Notes under the pieces: generated by a model
Databases searched by the model: none
What the model was told of the DNA's origin: nothing
The model's input: only the letters and a program-made list of their open reading frames with translations
Assembly: GCA_905234195.1 (NCBI GenBank)
Contig: CAJOFR010000003.1
Coordinates: forward strand, 1-64,000
Source of the DNA: an uncultured Selenomonadaceae bacterium
Lineage (GTDB): Bacteria; Bacillota; Negativicutes; Selenomonadales; Selenomonadaceae
Direction of reading: 5' to 3'
Length of the DNA: 64,000 bases
Shown: positions 17,382 through 25,191 of the stretch, piece after piece
Position numbering within the stretch: the stretch's first letter is position 1
Layout: the number at the start of each line of letters is the position of its first letter
Translations under genes and position numbers: made by a program

Positions 17382-17594
17382 TTAATCGTCGAAAAAATTT
17401 TTCGTCTCGGTGTCGAAATTTTGAATGCCCGCCGCCGCAACTTGATCCAATACCTCTTCGGACAACTCACAATCGAAAAAATCTTCCCTGCTCTCTTCAC
17501 GTCGATTGACTTGTAAAAGTTTTTCCAGCAAGCTTTCTTTAATCTTACTGTACTTAGAAAAATCTATCTTTATGAGTTCGTTTTCGATGTCCAT
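17382..17594 (-). CDS. 70-residue leader-like peptide, candidate substrate of the NHLM-type exporter
   Basis: A short acidic protein that is the last gene of the export locus. Residues 1-30 form a charged helix (KIKESLLEKLLQ). Residues 43-56 read ELSEEVLDQVAAAG, close to the LSDEELDxVAGG motif that precedes the cleavage site in many double-glycine leaders of exported peptides, but ending AAAG rather than AGG. What follows is a 14-residue acidic tail, IQNFDTETKNFFDD, without cysteine, serine or glycine. The ribosome site AGGGAGG is one of the best in the operon, as expected for a structural peptide. The upstream HExxH gene ends 15 bases before. It could instead be a small regulator or inhibitor; the role as cargo is inference from the motif and the neighbours. 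Confidence 0.6.
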   Translation of the reverse strand: MDIENELIKIDFSKYSKIKESLLEKLLQVNRREESREDFFDCELSEEVLDQVAAAGIQNFDTETKNFFDD

Positions 17595-17609
17595 TTTAAA
17601 ATCCTCCCT

Positions 17610-18437
17610 TCATGAAATATTTTCCAGCCGGTCTGCGATACTGCGCCCGGCAATTTTGCGAAGAATATCCGTTTCAGAAATCCCTGCCACTTCATTTTCA
17701 ATTTCGTCAAGAATTTTGTCGACGGCTTGATAAATTTTCGGACGCTCCTCCGGCAAAACTTTTTGGCAGTAAAATTGCAGACGCCCTTCGCATTTTTCGC
17801 CATGCAGCCCGAAAAAAATTCTCTGCCGCGCAGCACTGAAGTTGCCGAACGCCGCGATTTGCCCTAAAGTGTCAGCCAAAATTTCGTCAAGCGCGTGATT
17901 TTTCATGCCGCCGAAAAGCCGCAAAGTCTCGTAGTGCGCGGACTCGTGACGCAATCTCAACCTGTGAGAAATATTCAGCCATTCTTCGTCAGCCAGCCCA
18001 AAATTTCCGGCGGCAACGTTGCTGTAAGGCGCGCGATTAAGCAAAATGATTCTGTGACGTTCGCCGCGAATTTTCGCAGGTATGGTGAAGGCGTTCACCG
18101 TGTCGACGATTTTTTTCACTTCGGACGCCCCGCTCAAAAAACTTGCCAGCGCAGAAAAATCCTCGTGGTCAAAAGTTTCAACCACCGGCAATTTTCCGGC
18201 AAGTGTCTGCGCAAAAAAAATTTTTATCGCATTTGTATTCCGCCAATCGAAATTAAAATCCTTGTCGTAAATTTTCGCAAGCAGATAAATCGCGTCGAAT
18301 CCGTTTGCTTTTCGCCAGTGCTGTAAAAAATTTTCATCTTCCAGCGGCAATTTTGGCAAGTTCTGCGGAATTTGATAACACTGCGCCAAATACTCCCGTG
18401 CACTTATCGGCGTTTGGTTAGATAATTTTTTTGACAT
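17610..18437 (-). CDS. HExxH metallopeptidase-like protein of the export locus
   Basis: A 275-residue soluble protein with no signal peptide. Residues 162-192 carry RLRHESAHYETLRLFGG followed by NHALDEILAD: an HExxH zinc motif (H164, E165, H168) with a downstream glutamate (E185) at a spacing compatible with a gluzincin-type zinc site. The rest is not familiar in detail. I have the impression of a similar RHExxH-LFG-LDExxAD pattern in uncharacterised proteins near peptide export genes, but cannot confirm this without a search. The ribosome site is GCGGTGAT. It lies between the possible structured RNA and the 70-residue peptide gene, so trimming of that peptide is a plausible job. Alternatives are a zinc-binding structural protein or a self-protection protease. 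Confidence 0.65.
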   Translation of the reverse strand: MSKKLSNQTPISAREYLAQCYQIPQNLPKLPLEDENFLQHWRKANGFDAIYLLAKIYDKDFNFDWRNTNAIKIFFAQTLAGKLPVVETFDHEDFSALASFLSGASEVKKIVDTVNAFTIPAKIRGERHRIILLNRAPYSNVAAGNFGLADEEWLNISHRLRLRHESAHYETLRLFGGMKNHALDEILADTLGQIAAFGNFSAARQRIFFGLHGEKCEGRLQFYCQKVLPEERPKIYQAVDKILDEIENEVAGISETDILRKIAGRSIADRLENIS

Positions 18438-18480
18438 AACATATCACCGCTTAAAATTTTTTTTCCTAAACTGAAAGGGA

Positions 18481-18711
18481 GGCGGAAAATTTTCCGCCCC
18501 CCCCCCGTTGGGATGATTTGATTAAATTTTGACGAGAGACCGTCAACATACGTTTGGGCATATTCCCCGCGCTCGAAGGTAGGGGATTTTGCTGTCGTCA
18601 ACCAACGCTCCGACAAAGGCGAAGTCTTACAAGGTTTCCTGCAAGGATCGATGCCCCAACCCCTTTTTAGAAACATAAATCAGGAAAATTTATCTTTCGC
18701 CCTATTATACG
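18481..18711 (-). ncRNA. Candidate structured RNA between sigma factor and HExxH gene
   Basis: This 315-base gap (18438-18752) has no convincing gene. The minus strand offers a TATAAT (18711-18706) without a good -35, then a region that can fold as nested stems: GTTGGG/CCCAAC (18660-18655 with 18512-18507), TTGACGA/TCGTCAA (18601-18595 with 18535-18529) and an apical TCCCC/GGGGA (18586-18582 with 18568-18564). It is followed by a run of ten G (18506-18497) and a perfect palindrome GGCGGAAAATTTTCCGCC (18498-18481). It could be a stand-alone RNA (a 6S-like layout is one thought) or a leader controlling the HExxH and peptide genes. No known riboswitch consensus was recognised. Confidence 0.35.
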
Positions 18712-18752
18712 TCGAAAATTATTTTTTGCTAGAGTCAATCCAAAAAATTTTT

Positions 18753-19313
18753 TTACTGCTTTTTAAAAATTTCGCGCAGTTTATTTAAAGCCTGGTGCTG
18801 AATAAATCCGACGTTGCTCAAACTCAAGCCCGTCACTTCCGCAATTTCCTTGTTCTTCAGCCCGCCAAAATATCTCAGCCCCATAATACGCTGTTGCCTT
18901 TCGTTCAGCTGCCCCAAAGCCCGCAACAATTCTTCGTTCAATTCGGCGGCAAGAAATTTTTCTTCAGGTTGCTCACTTATCGAGGATTCAACGTTGAAAA
19001 AATCTTCCCAACTGTCTTCTTTTTGGCGAACCGCTCTGCGAAAATAATCCGTAACAGAATTTCTCGCGATTGTGAAAATCCACGTGGAGAAGGCAAATTT
19101 TTCGTTGTAGCTCCTCAAATTCAAAAAGACTTTCGTAAAAATTTCGCTGACAATATCGTCGGCAACAGTCGGATTTTTTACTTTCGCGAAGACGACATTA
19201 TACACGCGCGGGAAAAAATTTTCGTAAAGCTCGGTAAATGCCTCCTCGTCGTCCACAGCTTTTTTCGCCAGCCGGCTGAAGTAGTCTATAGAATTTTTTT
19301 TCAAGCTATCCAT
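18753..19313 (-). CDS. ECF-type RNA polymerase sigma factor
   Basis: A 186-residue sigma-70 family protein of the extracytoplasmic-function group. Region 2 includes ELYENFFPRVYNVVFAKV, the ADDIVSEIFTKVF helix and FSTWIFTIARNSVTDYFRR. Region 4 includes LNERQQRIMGLRYFGGLKN and the DNA-binding helix-turn-helix KEIAEVTGLSLSNVGFIQHQA. It starts 9 bases after the stop of the second ABC transporter with GAGGTGAAATT as ribosome site, so it is part of the export operon. No membrane anti-sigma factor is encoded next to it. The likely targets are promoters for this system, possibly for the downstream RNA and peptide genes, by inference. Confidence 0.9.
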   Translation of the reverse strand: MDSLKKNSIDYFSRLAKKAVDDEEAFTELYENFFPRVYNVVFAKVKNPTVADDIVSEIFTKVFLNLRSYNEKFAFSTWIFTIARNSVTDYFRRAVRQKEDSWEDFFNVESSISEQPEEKFLAAELNEELLRALGQLNERQQRIMGLRYFGGLKNKEIAEVTGLSLSNVGFIQHQALNKLREIFKKQ

Positions 19314-19322
19314 AATTTCACC

Positions 19323-22010
19323 TCAAGCAATTTGCCTTTTTACCAGGTCAGAAAAAATTCCGCCCTTAGCAACAAGTTCGTCGAAAGTCCCGCTTTCGGC
19401 AATCTTCCCCTTGTCGAGAACGATAACGCGATCGCAATCCCGAATTGTAGAAAGACGATGAGCGACAATAATTCGCGTGACGTGCCTTTTGTTCAAACTT
19501 TCAGTGACTATTGCTTGCGTGCGATTGTCGAGCGCGGAAGTTGCCTCGTCGAAAATCAGAATAGAAGGTTTTGCCGCCAAAGCCCGCGCGATTAAAATCC
19601 TCTGCCGTTGTCCGCCGCTGATATTGGAACTGCCCTCGCTTATCACGGTATGCATCCCCATCGGCATTTTTTTTATGTCCTCCTCAAGTCCGGCGGCTCT
19701 TGCGGCGTCCCAAGCGTCGTCCATTGTCAAAGAAGTCGTCCCGATTATGTTCGTGAAAATATCTCCCGTCATTAGCTGCCCGTTTTGCAAGACAACTCCC
19801 ATTTGTGAACGAACCGAAGAAACATTTAACTCCGAAAGATCTTGCCCGTCGTAATAAATTGCGCCGGTCTTCGGTTTTTCAAAGCCGAGCATTAAACGCA
19901 AAAGAGTAGACTTGCCACAGCCGCTCTTCCCGACAATCGCGACGTTTTCGCCCGCCACGATTCTAAAGCTCATGTCGTCAACAATATTCGGTCCGCCTTC
20001 GACGTAGGAGAAACTCAAATGATTAACTTCAATCGCGCCGGACAAAACTTCCGCGTCGGGTTTGTCTTCGGCAATTTCTGGAATCGCTTCCAAAATCGGA
20101 CGAAGGTTTTCAATGTGCGGTCTGATTGTGAAAAACGTTCCGAGTATACCCGTCAAGCCGACCACCGCCGCATTTAAACCGGTGAAGGCAGACAGAAAAG
20201 CAAGGAACTTCGGATATTCAATTTCAGTGACAAATTTTGCGCCGTCCATTTTGCCGAGCACATAAAACGTCATGCAAAAAATCATAAATGTAAAAATCAG
20301 CGGCTGAATCGCGGAAATAATCGTGTTGTAATTATTTTGCCAGCGAAGTTTTAAATTCCACTTCCATTCTTCGCCGAAAACTTTTGCCCAAAGATAATAC
20401 GCCTGTTCTTCTGCGCCCTGTATTCTGAATTTTGGCAGTCCGGTAAAAATTTGTTGGACGATGCCCGACGTCAAATTTTTTGCTTCAACCATTTTCCGCT
20501 GGAAGGAGCCGACTCTTCGGTAAATGAAAAATGTCAAGCCGAAATATACCAGCCAAAGGACTACCGCAAGTGCCGTGAGTTTCAAGCTGTAATAGCACAT
20601 CAAAATTAAGCTCCACACGGAAAAAATCATGTTGAAAATCGTCGAGACAACCTGGTTATTCAAGACTGCTTTGAGGGATTCCATTCCCAAGACGCGCTGT
20701 GTCAATTCGCCCGATTGAAATTGTCGGAAAAAACTTGTCGGCAAGGCGAGTATCCTCCCCCAGAGTGCCGCCTCTATCGACATATCAAATCTTGAAGTGA
20801 TTCTCATGACGGCGATTGCGCGGACGAGTGCCACCGCCGCCAGCGTGAAACTGGAAACGATTGAAACTTGCGTGACGACCACCAAGCCTTCTCTGTCGAG
20901 AATCGGAATTATGTCCGCGAAAATACTTTCGGTGATTATCGGTGAAACAATTGGCACGAGCCCCGCGATAAAACTTGCAAAAAGAATCGCTTTAATATCG
21001 ACGCTCCAACTTCTTTCAATCGCGAACTTAAACAAGTCCGGAAAAGTCAGCTGTCTCAGCGGCAAACCGGCATAACATTCAAAAGCACTCTCGTTAATTT
21101 TTTTCGCAACTTCTTCGTTAATGATAATCTCTTCAGGATTTTTCGCGGTGAGCAGACGATAATCTCCGGGTCCTTTCGGAATAAAAGCCGCCAGCTCTTT
21201 GTTTTCTCCGTAGTATCCGATAATAACGCCGCTGTCCTTCGTGTACCATTCGGGCACAAGAGTTATCAAACGCATTTGCATGTTACATTTTTGCACGAGC
21301 CGACGAATCAAACCAATCTGATCCAGTTTACGGACAATCTCCGGCGGAAGTTGCAAATTATTCACGGGCATACCAAGAGCCTTCGCGATATTTTTTATCA
21401 GGAAGGCAGTTTCTTCGAGCTTGTCGCCGCTACCTGTTTTTTCACGATAAAGCGGCTCCTCGCCCAAAAGATTTCCAATCGCCTCATTCAAAAGATTTTG
21501 TTTATGATATTTGCGAATCTCCAACCGGTCTGCAGTGTTTTTATCTTCGGATTTAAAACGAATACCGACGAACATTGAGAAGATTTTTTCGTTTTCTGAA
21601 AAATCCTCCAGCAAATCATCTAAATTATTTTCGCCGCCGTTAAGTACGCTCCCGTCAATCCAGCTTATCAAAATATCGTCGCCCTTATCCGCAAACAATC
21701 TGAAATACGGCAGGGCGACCAATTTTTTGAACCAAGTGCGCATCCATTTTATTTGAACGTCTGCGGGAATTTCGTCGAAGGAAAAAATTTCAAACTCCGA
21801 ATCCTGCACTGCGTAAACTTCCACGTCAATATTTTCAAAGTCATCAAAAGAAGGGTAGGCGGCGGCGTTTGCTGTCAGCTCCATTAAAAAAAATTTCCGA
21901 AAAGATTTTTCGTCCCTAGTGACGGCGTAAACTTCAACCTTGCCGGATTTTAAAACCGCAAATTTATTTTCATCTTGAAGCCGAAATCTTTGACCGGCAA
22001 TCAGTTGCAT
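19323..22010 (-). CDS. NHLM-type bacteriocin ABC transporter, permease/ATPase with N-terminal sensor-like domain
   Basis: An 895-residue half-transporter. The first 330 residues are soluble: a cyclic-nucleotide-binding-like beta domain (QRFRLQDENKFAVLKSGKVEVYAV) and a linker. Then come about six membrane helices (residues 330-640) and an ATPase domain with Walker A GKSGCGKST, signature ISGGQRQR and Walker B ILIFDEATSALD. This architecture, without a peptidase domain, matches the second ABC protein of NHLM-type peptide export systems. An AGGAGG site precedes the ATG, 13 bases after the stop of the C39 transporter. It probably forms a heterodimer with, or works beside, that protein in moving a processed peptide across the inner membrane. 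Confidence 0.88.
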   Translation of the reverse strand: MQLIAGQRFRLQDENKFAVLKSGKVEVYAVTRDEKSFRKFFLMELTANAAAYPSFDDFENIDVEVYAVQDSEFEIFSFDEIPADVQIKWMRTWFKKLVALPYFRLFADKGDDILISWIDGSVLNGGENNLDDLLEDFSENEKIFSMFVGIRFKSEDKNTADRLEIRKYHKQNLLNEAIGNLLGEEPLYREKTGSGDKLEETAFLIKNIAKALGMPVNNLQLPPEIVRKLDQIGLIRRLVQKCNMQMRLITLVPEWYTKDSGVIIGYYGENKELAAFIPKGPGDYRLLTAKNPEEIIINEEVAKKINESAFECYAGLPLRQLTFPDLFKFAIERSWSVDIKAILFASFIAGLVPIVSPIITESIFADIIPILDREGLVVVTQVSIVSSFTLAAVALVRAIAVMRITSRFDMSIEAALWGRILALPTSFFRQFQSGELTQRVLGMESLKAVLNNQVVSTIFNMIFSVWSLILMCYYSLKLTALAVVLWLVYFGLTFFIYRRVGSFQRKMVEAKNLTSGIVQQIFTGLPKFRIQGAEEQAYYLWAKVFGEEWKWNLKLRWQNNYNTIISAIQPLIFTFMIFCMTFYVLGKMDGAKFVTEIEYPKFLAFLSAFTGLNAAVVGLTGILGTFFTIRPHIENLRPILEAIPEIAEDKPDAEVLSGAIEVNHLSFSYVEGGPNIVDDMSFRIVAGENVAIVGKSGCGKSTLLRLMLGFEKPKTGAIYYDGQDLSELNVSSVRSQMGVVLQNGQLMTGDIFTNIIGTTSLTMDDAWDAARAAGLEEDIKKMPMGMHTVISEGSSNISGGQRQRILIARALAAKPSILIFDEATSALDNRTQAIVTESLNKRHVTRIIVAHRLSTIRDCDRVIVLDKGKIAESGTFDELVAKGGIFSDLVKRQIA

Positions 22011-22022
22011 AGCCGCGCCTCC

Positions 22023-24221
22023 TTAATCATCTTTGCTGCGCTCTTCAATCAAACGGCGATAAGGTCCGTCGTGTTGCATCATTTCCCTGTGTGTTCCGCG
22101 CTCGACGACCTTGCCGCGATTCAAAACAACAATCTCATCGCAATCCCGAATCGTCGACAGCCTGTGAGCAACAATGAAACACGAACAGCCGCGCCGACGA
22201 ATATTTTCAAGCACAGTTTGTTCAGTCACGGGGTCAAGCGCGCTCGTTGCCTCGTCAAGCACCAAAATCGACGGGTTATTTGCCAGCGCGCGGGCAATCT
22301 CCAGACGCTGCCTTTGTCCTCCGCTGAAATTCAAACCGCCTTCAGAAACTTGTGCCTCGTAGCCGCCGTCTAATTGCAAAATATCTTCGTGGATACAAGC
22401 GTCGCGCGCCGCCTGAATCACGTCGCTTTTTTTTATGGAGGTGTCGAAGAGCGTGATATTTTCGTGAACGGTGCCGGTTATCTGAAAAATATCCTGGTCG
22501 ACGGACGAAAGAGAATTTGTTATGACGGCGCGGGGGATATCCCGACGTTTCACGCCGTCGAAGAGAATATCGCCCGACCATTCCTCGTAAAAGCCCGTGA
22601 TAATTTTCGACAGCGTTGACTTGCCGCTGCCCGAAAACCCGACAACCGCAACCCAACGACCGGGTTTGATATGAAGATTAAAATTTTCGAGGAGCGGCGG
22701 CTCAAGCGGACTGTAACCGAAGTTAATACTTTTCAGCTCAATATCTCCGGAAAGACGCGCGCCGTCAAATTTTTTCGCGTCGTCTTCCGCAGGATAATTC
22801 AGCGGATCAATTTCGTAGCGGTAAACGTCGTTCAGCCTCTGCATTTGCATTTCAGTCGTCTGCAAAGTCGTGCCGAGCATAACGATTTTGTCGAAGGGCT
22901 CTTGAAAACTTGCCATGAGATTTTGAAACGCCGTGAAAATACCGGCGGTCATTACCCCTTCCATAATTGAAAAGCCGCCGATTGTTATAATTAATGCCGA
23001 GTTCACGCCGGACAGGAACGTAGGCAAAACAGTCATCGCCAAAGATTGTAATTGAACTTCTTGTTCGCCGAGCGAAGACTTTGCGTGATAGCCCGCCCAC
23101 TTCGCGAAAAAATCTGTTTCGTTTCCGTTCGCCTTTATCGTTTCAATCATGCGCAAGCCGTTCATAGCGACGCCGTATTCTTTTCCTCTGTCCTGCTGAA
23201 TGCGCATATTTAAATCCGTGACTTTTCTGCGCAAGACAAAAAAAATGGCGAGCGAAATGACACTGAACCCGACGCCGATTATCGTTAGCGGGATGCTGTA
23301 TTGCAGGAGGAGCAGGAGATAAAAGACGACAACCAAAAAATCGAGCACGGCAGTTGCCGCCTGGTTGGACAGGACGCTTGCAACAGTATCGTTGAAGGCG
23401 ACGCGAGTACCAATTTCGCCGGCGTACCTCTGTTGAAAAAATTGCATGGGCAGTCTGATTACGTGCCAAAAAAATTTACTGGAGTCAGCCAGCGTCAATT
23501 TTTTTTGCCAGCGCGTAAGAAAAAAAGTCCTCATCGTCGTGAGCACGCCCGTCAAAAAAATCGTAATGCCCATCGCCAAACCAAGATTGAACATCCAATT
23601 CGGGTGCTTGCTGCTCAAAATTTCGTCCAGGAAAATTTGGTTGAAGACCGGCTTGGCGAGATTCGGGAAGACCATAGCCAGACCGATTAGCATGACGAGG
23701 AGCATTGCCCATTTGTCTTCCAAAAGTTTTTCGGCAATTGCCTTGACGATGCTGTAGCGATGACCTGCGGGCTTAAAATTTTCGTCGGGCTTTACAACGA
23801 GAGCGATTCCCGTGTAAGACGTGCGGAAACTTTCCCAAAGCACTGTCCGTCTGCCCATGCCCGGGTCGTTCAAATAAACAACGTCGTCTACAATTCCTTC
23901 AAGGACTACAAAATGATTGAACTCCCAATGAATAATCATCGGAAATTCTTTTTCGCGGAGGGTGCCGGCTTTCCAGCGATAACCCTTTGCCACGCAGTTA
24001 AACCTTCTTGCCGCCTTGAGTATGTTGGAGGCCTTTGAGCCGTCACGATTCACGCCGCATTCTTGCCGCAATTTTTCGAGTGGCACCCAAAGTCCGTAGT
24101 ACGCCAACACCATCGCGAGGGATGCCGCGCCGCATTCAACGGCCTCCATTTGTAAAATCGTGGGAACTTCTTCACGCCGCCCATGCCCGCGTCGAAAAAA
24201 ATTTTTTATTTTATTGAGCAT
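22023..24221 (-). CDS. NHLM-type peptidase (C39)/ABC export transporter
   Basis: A 732-residue protein that would cleave a leader from a peptide and export the remainder. The N-terminal C39 peptidase domain shows the catalytic cysteine in MEAVECGAAS (C30), the histidine in HWEFNHFVVLEG (H103) and the aspartate in YLNDPGMG (D119), so it looks active. Six membrane segments follow (about residues 160-430), then an ATPase with Walker A GFSGSGKST, signature FSGGQRQR and Walker B ILVLDEATSALD. C39 peptidases cut after GG, GA or related pairs, which should be compared with the AAAG of the 70-residue peptide. The ribosome site is AGGAGCAGG, four bases downstream of the adaptor gene. Confidence 0.92.
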   Translation of the reverse strand: MLNKIKNFFRRGHGRREEVPTILQMEAVECGAASLAMVLAYYGLWVPLEKLRQECGVNRDGSKASNILKAARRFNCVAKGYRWKAGTLREKEFPMIIHWEFNHFVVLEGIVDDVVYLNDPGMGRRTVLWESFRTSYTGIALVVKPDENFKPAGHRYSIVKAIAEKLLEDKWAMLLVMLIGLAMVFPNLAKPVFNQIFLDEILSSKHPNWMFNLGLAMGITIFLTGVLTTMRTFFLTRWQKKLTLADSSKFFWHVIRLPMQFFQQRYAGEIGTRVAFNDTVASVLSNQAATAVLDFLVVVFYLLLLLQYSIPLTIIGVGFSVISLAIFFVLRRKVTDLNMRIQQDRGKEYGVAMNGLRMIETIKANGNETDFFAKWAGYHAKSSLGEQEVQLQSLAMTVLPTFLSGVNSALIITIGGFSIMEGVMTAGIFTAFQNLMASFQEPFDKIVMLGTTLQTTEMQMQRLNDVYRYEIDPLNYPAEDDAKKFDGARLSGDIELKSINFGYSPLEPPLLENFNLHIKPGRWVAVVGFSGSGKSTLSKIITGFYEEWSGDILFDGVKRRDIPRAVITNSLSSVDQDIFQITGTVHENITLFDTSIKKSDVIQAARDACIHEDILQLDGGYEAQVSEGGLNFSGGQRQRLEIARALANNPSILVLDEATSALDPVTEQTVLENIRRRGCSCFIVAHRLSTIRDCDEIVVLNRGKVVERGTHREMMQHDGPYRRLIEERSKDD

Positions 24222-24225
24222 AAGT

Positions 24226-25191
24226 TCACCTGCTCCTCAACCACTGACTGAGTTTGTAGAAAACTTTTTCAATCGGCGGCTTTCTTTCGATAACTATTGA
24301 GCCGGTGCAAAAACTCCCCGCAGTTATAGGTTTGTGTTCGCCAATAATCGAAGTCCAAAGGTAACCTGACTCCGAATCCTTATCTTTGACGAGATTAAAT
24401 CTAATTTCCATGAGCGCGCTGCTTTGGGAAGTTTGAATCCACTGCGCAAGTTGGTCGTTGCCGAGATTTAAGCGCAGATATTGAGCAGAAACGGGATACT
24501 GCGAAACTGAACGAACGACGCCTATTAAACTTCCCGTCTGCGTAATATCCACGCCGTTTGGCGCAAGCTGGATCGTCATACCCGGTTCAACCCTCTTGCC
24601 TTTATCGACGGGAATATAAAAAATTCCCTCAAATTCGTCGCGTCCCGAATCAACTCTAATCGTGCAGACAGGAGTGCCGCTGGAAACGACAGAGCCTTTT
24701 TCTACAAAAATGCTGTCAACAATTCCGTCGTATTCGCTGTAAACATATTCGGCGACATTTTTTTGTTCCTTCTTCGCGCCGTATTGATAAGCCTTGTTCA
24801 TTGCGTCCCTGTCGTTTGTGGCGAGACCCAAACTGTATTGTCCCATTTTGACATCGGCGGATTGTTCTGCCTGCTCGAAATAAGCAATCAAATCGCCCTT
24901 GTGAATTTTCTGCCCCTCTCGAATGTAAACTCTTTCTACTTTTCCGCCGGATATATGCGCGACATTCACGACGCCTGCCGCGTCCATAATCATACCCATT
25001 CCGTCCGCCGTGACTGTAAACGCGCCGAAGATAGACCAGAGCACAACCGAAAACAAGAACACACCTATTGCCGCTATACTTATCCAGCCGACCGGCATAG
25101 TTATTGGCAACATGGTATCTAATTTTTCCGGCGAGCGCAATTTATTCAGTGCCTCTTGGCTAAAAATTTGTGACGGGTCAGCCAACATCAT
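24226..25191 (-). CDS. HlyD-family secretion protein (NHLM-type adaptor)
   Basis: Inner-membrane anchored adaptor of about 321 residues. After a short cytoplasmic start (FSQEALNKLRSPEKLD) comes one membrane helix (about residues 37-60 of the ORF) and a lipoyl/barrel region (VERVYIREGQKIHKGDLIAYF and EYDGIVDSIFVEKGSVVSSG). The RSPEKLD start and compact size fit the adaptor of NHLM-type export systems. The exact start is uncertain: TTG at 25203 and ATGs at 25191 and 25188 are in frame. All overlap the end of the upstream adaptor gene, so translation is coupled. Confidence 0.82.
   Translation of the reverse strand: MMLADPSQIFSQEALNKLRSPEKLDTMLPITMPVGWISIAAIGVFLFSVVLWSIFGAFTVTADGMGMIMDAAGVVNVAHISGGKVERVYIREGQKIHKGDLIAYFEQAEQSADVKMGQYSLGLATNDRDAMNKAYQYGAKKEQKNVAEYVYSEYDGIVDSIFVEKGSVVSSGTPVCTIRVDSGRDEFEGIFYIPVDKGKRVEPGMTIQLAPNGVDITQTGSLIGVVRSVSQYPVSAQYLRLNLGNDQLAQWIQTSQSSALMEIRFNLVKDKDSESGYLWTSIIGEHKPITAGSFCTGSIVIERKPPIEKVFYKLSQWLRSR

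Noticed and set aside
18404-18676. 90-codon minus-strand frame across the sigma/HExxH gap
   Set aside because: It runs through the stems and the ten-G run, has no ribosome site and overlaps the start of the HExxH gene in another frame.
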